10,051 nucleotides of DNA from W0P28-013 sp963621145 (lineage in GTDB: Bacteria; Bacteroidota; Bacteroidia; Bacteroidales; Paludibacteraceae), in contig CAVFDI010000058.1 of assembly GCA_963621145.1 (NCBI GenBank), positions 1-10,051 on the forward strand. The letters run 5' to 3'. Below the pieces are notes generated by a model that made no database searches, was not told the origin of the DNA, and worked only from the letters and a program-made list of their open reading frames with translations. A program made the translations under genes and the position numbers. Below are positions 1-6,243 of the stretch, piece by piece (position 1 is the first letter of the stretch; every line of letters begins with the position of its first letter).

Positions 1-12
1 ACTTGCTACTTT

Positions 13-1116
13 TTACACATTAAATCTGAAATGCATAATGTCGCCATCTTGCACCAGATAGTCTTTGCCTTCGACTGCCAGTTTGCCTGCCTCGCGCACA
101 GCGGCTTCGCTACCATAATGCACAAAATCGTCGTATTTTATCACTTCGGCACGAATGAAACCTCGTTCAAAATCGGTGTGAATAATGCCCGCACATTGTG
201 GCGCTTTGTAGCCTTCGCGGAAAGTCCACGCACGCACTTCGTCGCTGCCAGCGGTGAGGAAAGTCTTGAGGTTCAGCAGGTTATACGCCGCTTTTATCAA
301 TCGTGCCACGCCCGATTCTTTCAGTCCAACCTCTTCGAGGAACATCTGGCGCTCTTCGTAGGTTTCGAGTTCGGCAATCTCCGATTCGATTTTTGCGGCG
401 AGCACCAAAACTTCGGCATTTTCGTCTTTCACTGCCTCGCGCACTGCCTCAACATAGTGGTTGCCCGTGGCAGCCGACGCCTCGTCAACATTGCAAACGT
501 ACATCACGGGTTTGGCGGTGAGCAGAAACAGTTCGTGAGCAATGGCCTGCTCGTCTTTGGTCTCGAGCGCCACGGTGCGAGCCGCTTTGCCCTGTTCCAA
601 TGCAGCCTTGTAGCGCATATAGACCTCGAGCGCCGCTTTGGCTTGTTTGTCGCCGCCCGATTGCGCCTGCTTTTGCACTTTTTGAATGCGACTGTCGAGT
701 GTCTCTAGGTCTTTTATCATCAACTCAGCATCGATTATCTCTTTGTCGCGCACAGGGTCGACCGAACCATCGACATGCACCACATTCGGGTCGTCGAAAC
801 AGCGCAAAACATGCAAAATGGCATCAGTTTCACGAATATTTGCAAGAAATTTATTGCCAAGACCTTCGCCTTTGCTTGCGCCTTTCACCAATCCAGCGAT
901 GTCGACAATCTCGACCGTAGTAGGAATTACACGCTCGGGTTTGCAGAGTTCGGCAAGACGCACCAAACGTTCGTCGGGCACAGTGATGACGCCCACATTT
1001 GGCTCGATGGTACAAAAAGGAAAATTGGCCGATTGCGCTTTGGCATTCGAAAGACAGTTGAAAAGCGTTGATTTTCCGACGTTGGGCAAACCAACGATTC
1101 CGCATTGTAGTGACAT
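13..1116 (-). CDS. ychF: YchF/Ola1-family ribosome-associated P-loop ATPase
   Basis: Encodes 367 residues, the usual length of YchF. The family consists of cytosolic P-loop proteins of the Obg/translation-factor group that bind ribosomes, prefer ATP over GTP, and are linked to translation and stress responses. Visible motifs: the P-loop GLPNVGKST at residues 9-17, the switch II motif DIAG at 72-75, the base-specificity motif NVDE at 209-212 (in place of NKxD, as is normal for this ATP-preferring subfamily), a helical coiled-coil-like insertion around 125-200, and a C-terminal TGS domain from about 283 to the end. The start is the ATG at 1114-1116, because family members begin a few residues before the P-loop. 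An upstream in-frame start at 1215 would add 33 residues translated from an intergenic repeat and is rejected. The gene is divergent from the secreted-protein gene. Family assignment is essentially certain. Confidence 0.97.
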   Translation of the reverse strand: MSLQCGIVGLPNVGKSTLFNCLSNAKAQSANFPFCTIEPNVGVITVPDERLVRLAELCKPERVIPTTVEIVDIAGLVKGASKGEGLGNKFLANIRETDAILHVLRCFDDPNVVHVDGSVDPVRDKEIIDAELMIKDLETLDSRIQKVQKQAQSGGDKQAKAALEVYMRYKAALEQGKAARTVALETKDEQAIAHELFLLTAKPVMYVCNVDEASAATGNHYVEAVREAVKDENAEVLVLAAKIESEIAELETYEERQMFLEEVGLKESGVARLIKAAYNLLNLKTFLTAGSDEVRAWTFREGYKAPQCAGIIHTDFERGFIRAEVIKYDDFVHYGSEAAVREAGKLAVEGKDYLVQDGDIMHFRFNV

Positions 1117-1122
1117 AAAAAA

Positions 1123-1147
1123 AATTGATAATTGACAATTGATAATT
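1123..1147. repeat. AT-rich intergenic repeat (AATTGATAATTGACAA type)
   Basis: Interlocking direct and inverted copies of aattgata / attgacaatt lie in the presumed 5' leader of ychF, a few bases before its start codon. A 16-base core, aattgataattgacaa (1123-1138), recurs in opposite orientation at 6220-6235 at the miaB 3' end. From general knowledge, short AT-rich words of this kind are common between genes in Bacteroidales; no function is established here. Confidence 0.6.
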
Positions 1148-1245
1148 TTTTGAAGACTGCCCTGGAACGTTTCCAAACCACGACCAATTGCAGCCCGTAA
1201 TCTAAAATAGCCCAAGTCTTGCTACTTTGCAGCTAAAATAGAGTG

Positions 1246-1253
1246 CAAAATTA
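1246..1253 (-). promoter_or_regulatory. Putative -7 promoter element for ychF
   Basis: Read on the minus strand, this is TAATTTTG, a full match to the Bacteroidota -7 consensus TAnnTTTG. It lies about 130 bases upstream of the ychF start. I see no good TTTG-type -33 element at the expected distance, so the call rests on the -7 box and its position. It would produce a leader of about 120 bases that includes the AT-rich repeat. Confidence 0.4.
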
Positions 1254-1290
1254 CAATTTTTTGCCCATTCGGCATTTTTTTGTCCGAAAA

Positions 1291-1322
1291 TTTGTGTAGT
1301 AAAAAAACAAAGTGTAATTTAG
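1291..1322 (+). promoter_or_regulatory. Putative promoter of the secreted-protein gene
   Basis: TTTG at 1291-1294 is followed after 20 bases by TAATTTAG at 1315-1322, which matches seven of eight positions if the unspecified ones are counted (TAnnTTTG). Spacing suits the Bacteroidota -33/-7 promoter. Transcription would begin near 1328, giving a leader of about 40 bases before the ATG at 1369. Confidence 0.45.
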
Positions 1323-1368
1323 CCGTCGAATTAGTTAGAACACAATAAACCACAAAATTTTTTATACC

Positions 1369-3519
1369 ATGAAAAAAACACTATTATTTTTTGCCGCTTT
1401 GCTGTGTACAGCAAGCGCATGGGCTGGCGCAGGATTTTTTGGAGATGGGGCCGTCAGTCCGTTGAAATTGAAAGTCGATGACAATGCAAAAAGTTACACT
1501 TGGAATTCTTCAGGTGTATCAGCCATTGCTCTAGGCGAAATCAAGTCACTCTCTATCACCTCGTATGCGGTGCAAGTTTGGAAAGATGGGGGCAACATCT
1601 GTTCAAGCAAAATGCAGTATCGTGTTTACAAAACTAGCGAAACCGCAGGCGATTGGCAAGACATTACTGGCACTTGGAAAAGCGAAAATGGTAAGAACCA
1701 AGTTTGGGGAACGAAAACAGATGCGAACAAAGATGTAACACCAGCAACACCAGGAGAGTACAAACTCGAAATTCAGTTCATTTCTACGGGTAGCGAAAAT
1801 TCTACTAATGATTGTACCTCAACTTTTACGCTTAACAATGGCGGAAAGTATTACACTATCAACTTCACTATTCCAACGCCATCTGTTCCGTATGTAATTT
1901 TCAGCGAAGATATGCCTACCACTGTAGAAGCAGGCACCGAAGTCGCTCTGAGCGCCACCAGCGAAAACTTCAGTGGCGAGGTTTCGTATGCCTATTCGGT
2001 AAAAGTGCCTGATGCTGAAGGTTTTGCTGCCATCGATGGAACTTCGTACACACCAACTACTGTTGGCACCTACACACTGAAAGTGGTTGCTACCGCTGGC
2101 AAAGAATCGGCCGAAAAAGAGATGAAACTCACCGTAAAAGCGGCTGCTATCGACATCACCATTCGCGTGCAAATTCCCACTGGCATGACGGGCTGGGATT
2201 ATTCTGTTGCCCCATACCTCTATAATTGGAAAGAAGAGGATGGAATTGCGGGAAATTTTGTTGCAATGACTTCGGAAGACGACAACTGGTACAGCGCAAC
2301 CGTACATGCAGCGACTATCAACTTTATTGTTGTAAATGGTAATAACTGGAACGGCGATGCGCGCCAAACAGTAGATGTGGAAGGCGTAACAGCCAGTGGT
2401 TGTTATACTTTGGGCAATGCTTCTGGTAAAAAATCTGTTACCTCAACAATCTGCCCATCGACCGAGCCAAGCGTGGTATTCGATGGCGTGCCTTCTACGG
2501 CAATAGCAGGCGAAGCAATTACATTGACATCCACATATCAAAATTTCTCGACCGAACCAACGATAACATATTCGGTAAAAGCACCTGATGCTGCAGATTT
2601 TACCACCATCGAAGGAACTTCGTACACACCAACTACTGTTGGCACCTACACACTGAAAGTGGTTGCTACCGCTGGCGAAGAATCGGCCGAAAATACGCTG
2701 AATGTTACTGTAACCACCAAGTACTATCTTGCNNNNNNNNNNNNNNNNNNNNNNNNNNNNNNNNNNNNNNNNNNNNNNNNNNNNNNNNNNNNNNNNNNNN
2801 NNNNNNNNNNNNNNNNNNNNNNNNNNNNNNNNNNNNNNNNNNNNNNNNNNNNNNNNNNNNNNNNNNNNNNNNNNNNNNNNNNNNNNNNNNNNNNNNNNNN
2901 NNNNNNNNNNNNNNNNNNNNNNNNNNNNNNNNNNNNNNNNNNNNNNNNNNNNNNNNNNNNNNNNNNNNNNNNNNNNNNNNNNNNNNNNNNNNNNNNNNNN
3001 NNNNNNNNNNNNNNNNNNNNNNNNNNNNNNNNNNNNNNNNNNNNNNNNNNNNNNNNNNNNNNNNNNNNNNNNNNNNNNNNNNNNNNNNNNNNNNNNNNNN
3101 NNNNNNNNNNNNNNNNNNNNNNNNNNNNNNNNNNNNNNNNNNNNNNNNNNNNNNNNNNNNNNNNNNNNNNNNNNNNNNNNNNNNNNNNNNNNNNNNNNNN
3201 NNNNNNNNNNNNNNNNNNNNNNNNNNNNNNNNNNNNNNNNNNNNNNNNNNNNNNNNNNNNNNNNTACACAGTTACCTTCACGCTCGATGTTACAGCTGGC
3301 ACGCTCAATGCAAATGCCGTTAGAACCGATGTTACGCCAACAAGCATCGACAATGCTGCTGCAGTAAGCGTTTATGCCGAAAATGGCACCATCTATGCCG
3401 AAGGCGCAATGCGCATCTACACCATTTCGGGTATCGATGTAACCGAACAAAACGGTCAATTGCAAGGCATTTATGTAGTGAAAACTAGCGGTAAAATAAC
3501 CAAAGTGGTTGTTCGATAA
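1369..3519 (+). CDS. Secreted multi-domain protein with Ig-like repeats, a starch-binding-like domain and a C-terminal sorting-like domain (contains an assembly gap)
   Basis: The reading frame spans 716 codons as assembled, with residues of about 455-632 unknown. Residues 1-19 form a clear type I signal peptide (MKK, hydrophobic core, then SAWA before Gly). Residues 20-170 are a beta-rich domain I do not recognise. Residues 174-258 and 367-452 are two similar Ig-like domains, both containing GTSYTPTTVGTYTLKVVATAG. Between them, about 261-360, is a domain resembling CBM26-type starch-binding modules, with the aromatic stretch APYLYNW and the closing pattern NWNGDARQTVDVEG. After the second Ig-like domain KYYLA begins another domain, then sequence is lost. 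The last 50 residues (AENGTIYAEG, IYTISG, QGIYVVKTSGKITKVVVR) resemble the short C-terminal sorting-type domains of Bacteroidales secreted proteins. A surface or extracellular glycan-binding role is inferred; no catalytic domain is visible. The frame is open on both sides of the gap, but gap length is uncertain. Confidence 0.8.
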   Translation: MKKTLLFFAALLCTASAWAGAGFFGDGAVSPLKLKVDDNAKSYTWNSSGVSAIALGEIKSLSITSYAVQVWKDGGNICSSKMQYRVYKTSETAGDWQDITGTWKSENGKNQVWGTKTDANKDVTPATPGEYKLEIQFISTGSENSTNDCTSTFTLNNGGKYYTINFTIPTPSVPYVIFSEDMPTTVEAGTEVALSATSENFSGEVSYAYSVKVPDAEGFAAIDGTSYTPTTVGTYTLKVVATAGKESAEKEMKLTVKAAAIDITIRVQIPTGMTGWDYSVAPYLYNWKEEDGIAGNFVAMTSEDDNWYSATVHAATINFIVVNGNNWNGDARQTVDVEGVTASGCYTLGNASGKKSVTSTICPSTEPSVVFDGVPSTAIAGEAITLTSTYQNFSTEPTITYSVKAPDAADFTTIEGTSYTPTTVGTYTLKVVATAGEESAENTLNVTVTTKYYLXXXXXXXXXXXXXXXXXXXXXXXXXXXXXXXXXXXXXXXXXXXXXXXXXXXXXXXXXXXXXXXXXXXXXXXXXXXXXXXXXXXXXXXXXXXXXXXXXXXXXXXXXXXXXXXXXXXXXXXXXXXXXXXXXXXXXXXXXXXXXXXXXXXXXXXXXXXXXXXXXXXXXXXXXXXXXXXXXXYTVTFTLDVTAGTLNANAVRTDVTPTSIDNAAAVSVYAENGTIYAEGAMRIYTISGIDVTEQNGQLQGIYVVKTSGKITKVVVR
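2038..2117 (+). repeat. Direct repeat copy 1 within Ig-like domain 1
   Basis: This 80-base stretch matches 2614-2693 at 79 of 80 positions by eye (one A/G difference, at 2101 versus 2677). It encodes the last strands of the Ig-like domain. The copies are 576 bases (192 codons) apart in the same frame. The rest of the two domains is clearly diverged at DNA level, so this block looks recently duplicated or homogenised by gene conversion. Confidence 0.9.
2614..2693 (+). repeat. Direct repeat copy 2 within Ig-like domain 2
   Basis: Second copy of the 80-base block at 2038-2117. It ends only 39 bases before the run of Ns, which suggests that further copies or similar sequence caused the assembly to break. 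Confidence 0.9.
2733..3264. other. Assembly gap (532 Ns) inside the secreted-protein gene
   Basis: All bases are N, so nothing can be annotated. As written, the gap preserves the reading frame (one base completes a codon and 531 make 177 codons), but the N count may only be an estimate. The left flank enters a new domain (KYYLA) and the right flank (YTVTFTLDVTAGTLNANA) looks like the end of a beta-sandwich domain, so the gap most likely holds one or more domains of the same protein. Confidence 0.95.
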
Positions 3520-3555
3520 CCTATAGATTAGAGTTTATAGGTTAGAGATTATAGA
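3520..3555. repeat. Short AT-rich imperfect tandem repeat after the secreted-protein gene
   Basis: Imperfect tandem copies of a word like tatagattagag / tataggttagag lie between the stop codon and the terminator hairpin. It resembles the low-complexity intergenic words frequent in Bacteroidales genomes. No function can be assigned. Confidence 0.4.
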
Positions 3556-3558
3556 AAG

Positions 3559-3590
3559 GCGGCTTTCAAAATTTTGAAAGCCGCTTTTTT
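3559..3590 (+). terminator. Rho-independent terminator of the secreted-protein gene
   Basis: Positions 3559-3584 are a perfect 26-base palindrome whose outer arms are gcggctttc and gaaagccgc around an AAAATTTT centre. Six Ts follow (3585-3590). It sits 39 bases after the stop codon and would end the transcript before the next promoter. The minus strand has only a short T run after the hairpin, so it should act mainly on the plus strand. Confidence 0.9.
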
Positions 3591-3628
3591 ATTCTTGAAA
3601 AATCAATTCACAAATGCAATATTTTGCG

Positions 3629-3636
3629 TAACTTTG
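3629..3636 (+). promoter_or_regulatory. Putative -7 promoter element for the Dabb-cyclase pair
   Basis: TAACTTTG fully matches TAnnTTTG and lies 64 bases before the ATG at 3701. The surrounding 13 bases (tgcgtaactttgt, 3625-3637) are identical to those at the promoter of the PASTA gene (8005-8017). The -33 region has only a weak TTCA at 3607-3610. Confidence 0.5.
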
Positions 3637-3700
3637 TCGCCAGATTTTTTTTGCAGTACGCAAAACTTTCAGATTTAACGAACTTCACAAACTTAATCTC

Positions 3701-3991
3701 ATGTTTCGTCACATTGTTTGTTTCAAGCTGGCCGATAGCACGCCAGAAAAATGCGCCAAAGCGCGCGAAGTGCTTCTCTCGATGCGCCAAAACGTACCAC
3801 TAGCGAAGCACATCGAAGTCTACATTGACCAACTGCACTCGTCGCGCTCGTTCGATGTCATGCTGCAGGTCGATCTCGCCTCGTTTGCCGACCTCGACGC
3901 CTATCAAAACGATCCGTACCACTGCGATGTGGTGAAAAAACACATGCACGCTGTGGCCGAACGCAGCATTGCAATGGATTTTGAATTATGA
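3701..3991 (+). CDS. Dabb (stress-responsive A/B barrel) family protein
   Basis: Encodes 96 residues, the size of a single Dabb domain (Pfam PF07876), a ferredoxin-like alpha+beta fold that usually dimerises into a barrel. Typical features are the first strand MFRHIVCFKLAD, a helix with Lys/Arg residues at 17-30, the central HIEVYIDQLHSSRSFDVML segment matching the family pattern of His-Ser/Arg-Asp before the third strand, and LDAYQNDPYHCDVVKKHM, where AYQ-x-x-P-x-H is the family's most recognisable stretch. There is no signal peptide, so it should be cytosolic. Some relatives bind small hydrophobic ligands or act as cyclases in plants, but most bacterial members have no known reaction and none can be inferred here. 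Its TGA stop overlaps the ATG of the next gene (ATGA at 3988-3991), so the two are probably translationally coupled. Family assignment is firm; function is unknown. Confidence 0.9.
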   Translation: MFRHIVCFKLADSTPEKCAKAREVLLSMRQNVPLAKHIEVYIDQLHSSRSFDVMLQVDLASFADLDAYQNDPYHCDVVKKHMHAVAERSIAMDFEL

Positions 3992-4983
3992 TTAACCTCG
4001 TAAAACTGCTGCTTCCGCTGCTTTCGGTGGCGGCTCTTGGTTCGTGCCAAAACACACGCACTGCAGCGCATTCTACCGAGACTGCCATGACCATTCCAAC
4101 GTTCAACGCCGACTCGGCCTACGCTTTTGTGCAGCACCAAGTAGATTTTGGAGCGCGCGTGCCAGCCACCGAGCCGCATGCTGCCTGTGCCGATTATCTT
4201 GCCGCAACGCTGGCGCAATTTGGTGCGCAAGTGGAGATTCAGCAGGGCGAAATGCCACTCTATTCGGGCGAAATGAAGCCTTTGAAAAATATCATCGCAC
4301 ACTACAATACGGCTGCGAAACGGCGCGTTTTGCTCTGTTCGCATTGGGATTCGCGCCCATTTGCCGACCAAGATGCCAATCCAGCCAATTGGCACACGCC
4401 AATTCTAGGAGCCAACGATGGCGCAAGCGGCGTGGGCGTGCTTTTGGAAATTGCACGACAACTGCAATCGACGCCCGCCGAAATTGGTGTCGACATCATC
4501 TTTTTCGATCTCGAAGATTGGGGCGCGCCCGAATTTTACGATGGTCCGCAAAACGAACATTCGTGGTGTCTTGGCTCGCAATTTTGGGCAAAAGAGGCTA
4601 AAAAATCGGGCTATCGTGCCAATTATGGCATTCTGCTCGACATGGTTGGTGCACCAGGAGCGCAATTTCGCCGCGAGATAATTTCCGACCATCACGCTCG
4701 TAGCACAGTTGATAAGGTCTGGAACACAGCGCAATCGCTCGGCTTCGGCTCTACTTTTCTCGACGAACGAGGCGGCGGCATCACCGACGACCACTGCTAT
4801 GTGAACATTGTGGCTGGCATTCCGTGCATCGACATCATTCAGTACAATCCCTTCAGTGCAACAGGCTTTGCCGACTATTGGCACACGCTAAACGACGACA
4901 TGCGCAACATCGACCGCCGCACGCTTTACATAGTTGGGCAGACCCTTTTGCAAGTGATTTACAGCGAAAAAATCACTCAATAA
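3988..4983 (+). CDS. Glutaminyl-peptide cyclotransferase-like lipoprotein (M28 peptidase fold)
   Basis: Encodes 331 residues. Residues 1-20 are a lipoprotein signal with lipobox LGSC and Cys20 as the probable lipidated residue, so it should be anchored in the periplasm. The rest has the M28 zinc-dependent fold. Motifs align with type II glutaminyl cyclases, which convert N-terminal Gln to pyroglutamate: SHWDSRP at 118-124, GANDGASG with Asp144 (zinc ligand), FFDLEDWG with Glu176/Asp177 at the catalytic-Glu and zinc-ligand positions, LLDMVGAPG with Asp218 (compare LLDLIGAPN in the human enzyme), ITDDH at 265-269, and YWHT with His299 (zinc ligand; compare VWHT). These LDxxGAP and WHT signatures favour cyclase over aminopeptidase, although such genes are often labelled M28 aminopeptidase. 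Start at 3988 is supported by the lipoprotein signal and the four-base overlap with the Dabb gene. It converges on the transporter gene with nine bases between. Confidence 0.87.
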   Translation: MINLVKLLLPLLSVAALGSCQNTRTAAHSTETAMTIPTFNADSAYAFVQHQVDFGARVPATEPHAACADYLAATLAQFGAQVEIQQGEMPLYSGEMKPLKNIIAHYNTAAKRRVLLCSHWDSRPFADQDANPANWHTPILGANDGASGVGVLLEIARQLQSTPAEIGVDIIFFDLEDWGAPEFYDGPQNEHSWCLGSQFWAKEAKKSGYRANYGILLDMVGAPGAQFRREIISDHHARSTVDKVWNTAQSLGFGSTFLDERGGGITDDHCYVNIVAGIPCIDIIQYNPFSATGFADYWHTLNDDMRNIDRRTLYIVGQTLLQVIYSEKITQ

Positions 4984-4992
4984 TTCGATGAT

Positions 4993-6165
4993 TTATCTCA
5001 ACCTATCTTGCAAAAATCGCCGTTTGGCATAGGCAAAAAAGAACGCAATGCCCAAGGCATTCACCGCCACGGCAATCCAGAACGCCAAATGATAGCCTGC
5101 CTGTTCGGCCGCCATGCCGCCCAAAAGCACGCCTGCACCCACGCCCAAATCCCACGAGGTGAACATGGTGCTGTTGGCTGTGCCACGCTGACAATTTTCA
5201 GCTAAATTGATGAACATAGTCTGAAAAGCGGGAAACATCAATCCGTTGCCGATGCCGATGACAAAAGGCGTAATGTAGTAAGCCACAGGCGATTGCACCG
5301 CGGCAAAAAGTGCGTAACCACACAACGAAATAAGCACGCCAATCGACACATTTTGCACCACACGCCCGCGTCGCAGCAGTTGGCTGCCAAAAGTACGCGA
5401 AAGCATCAATCCAACGGCAAAAAGTGCGAAAAATGCGCCCGTTCCGCCAGTTATTCCTAACTCCTCTTTTCCGTAGATGGCAACATAAGTCGACAAAATG
5501 CCGTACGAAAACGCCAAGCAAATCACCGAAATGCTCTGACTCCAACCTTTCAGCAGAAAAAATCGGTCGAGCGAAATAGCGCGTTTTTCAACCACAGGCG
5601 TGCGCGGCGCAGTCTTCACCGTGGCATCGACCACAAAACCAATGCCCGCCGACACCAACGAAAGCAGAAAAATCAGATCGAAATTATGATAGGCGTTGTA
5701 TAGATAGATGGCTGCCGTGGGACCAATGGCAGTGGCAATGTTGTTGCTAAGTCCGTAATAACCAATACCTTCGGCTCGGCGGCTCGATGGCAGCACATCG
5801 ATGGCGACTGTGCTATTTGCCACCGTGGTTGCTCCAAATGGCGCGCCATGAAGCGTGCGCACCACAGCAAAAAGCAGCAACGAGCCCGCCGCAAAATAGC
5901 CCGCAAAAATCACAAAAAAGAGAAAATAGCAGACGAGCAACACCTTTTTTCGCGGCAGTGTATCGACCACAAAACCGCTGAAAGGTCGTACTAGCAAGGC
6001 CGTGAGCGTGTAGCCCGACAGCACTATGCCGATCACCTGCTTGTTGGCGCCAAAAGTGTCGTTCAAATAGATGGGCAGCAGCGGCATCAACAGCATAAAA
6101 GCAAAGTAGAGCAGAAAATTCGCCGTCCACAACTTCACATAATTGCTATTCCACAAACGCTCCAA
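4993..6165 (-). CDS. Major facilitator superfamily (MFS) transporter, TTG start
   Basis: Encodes 390 residues, a normal size for a 12-helix MFS protein of the inner membrane. Hydrophobic segments run through the sequence, with a more polar central loop around 184-202 separating the two six-helix halves. Motif A after helix 2 is GFVVDTLPRKK (residues 64-74), and the helix 4-5 region has LPSSRRAEGIGYYGLSNN followed by AIGP, typical of MFS-1 drug/sugar efflux-like members. Substrate cannot be told from sequence; efflux of small molecules by proton antiport is the family expectation. The start is TTG at 6163-6165: an in-frame TAG lies two codons upstream and the first internal ATG would be codon 24, inside helix 1, whereas the TTG restores the N-terminus seen in relatives (ERLWN-NY-K-W-ANF). 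It is 64 bases downstream of miaB on the same strand and may be cotranscribed. Confidence 0.92.
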   Translation of the reverse strand: MERLWNSNYVKLWTANFLLYFAFMLLMPLLPIYLNDTFGANKQVIGIVLSGYTLTALLVRPFSGFVVDTLPRKKVLLVCYFLFFVIFAGYFAAGSLLLFAVVRTLHGAPFGATTVANSTVAIDVLPSSRRAEGIGYYGLSNNIATAIGPTAAIYLYNAYHNFDLIFLLSLVSAGIGFVVDATVKTAPRTPVVEKRAISLDRFFLLKGWSQSISVICLAFSYGILSTYVAIYGKEELGITGGTGAFFALFAVGLMLSRTFGSQLLRRGRVVQNVSIGVLISLCGYALFAAVQSPVAYYITPFVIGIGNGLMFPAFQTMFINLAENCQRGTANSTMFTSWDLGVGAGVLLGGMAAEQAGYHLAFWIAVAVNALGIAFFFAYAKRRFLQDRLR

Positions 6166-6169
6166 TTCC

Positions 6170-6243
6170 TAATGAACAATAAAAAGTGAATAATGAAAAA
6201 TAACCACGTAACTAGTTCATTGTCAATTATCAATTGCCAATTA
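6170..6243. repeat. AT-rich repeat cluster between miaB and the MFS gene
   Basis: Two kinds of low-complexity word occur. At 6170-6203 there are imperfect copies of aatgaacaat / gtgaataatgaaaaat. At 6220-6243 there is the inverted copy of the ychF-leader repeat (ttgtcaattatcaatt is the exact reverse complement of 1123-1138). The second word overlaps the end of miaB and supplies its last codon and its stop, followed by a second in-frame stop (TGA TAA on the minus strand). Confidence 0.6.

Noticed and set aside
1117..1215. N-terminal extension of YchF by 33 residues
   Set aside because: The extra residues come from the AT-rich repeat and leader, and YchF proteins start just before the P-loop, which fits the ATG at 1116.
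2..1228. Eleven-base direct repeat cttgctacttt at 2-12 and 1218-1228 flanking ychF, as a possible insertion footprint
   Set aside because: Several 11-base matches are expected by chance in 10 kb, and ychF is a core gene with no other sign of mobility.
2733..3264. Reading the intact frame across the gap as proof of a single unbroken gene
   Set aside because: The frame is kept one time in three by chance, and the N count may be an estimate. The protein features on both sides support a single gene, but a frameshift or missing repeats cannot be excluded.
2724..3367. Open frames on both strands across the run of Ns
   Set aside because: They are open only because N codons cannot be stops; only the frame continuous with the signal peptide and sorting-like domain is supported.
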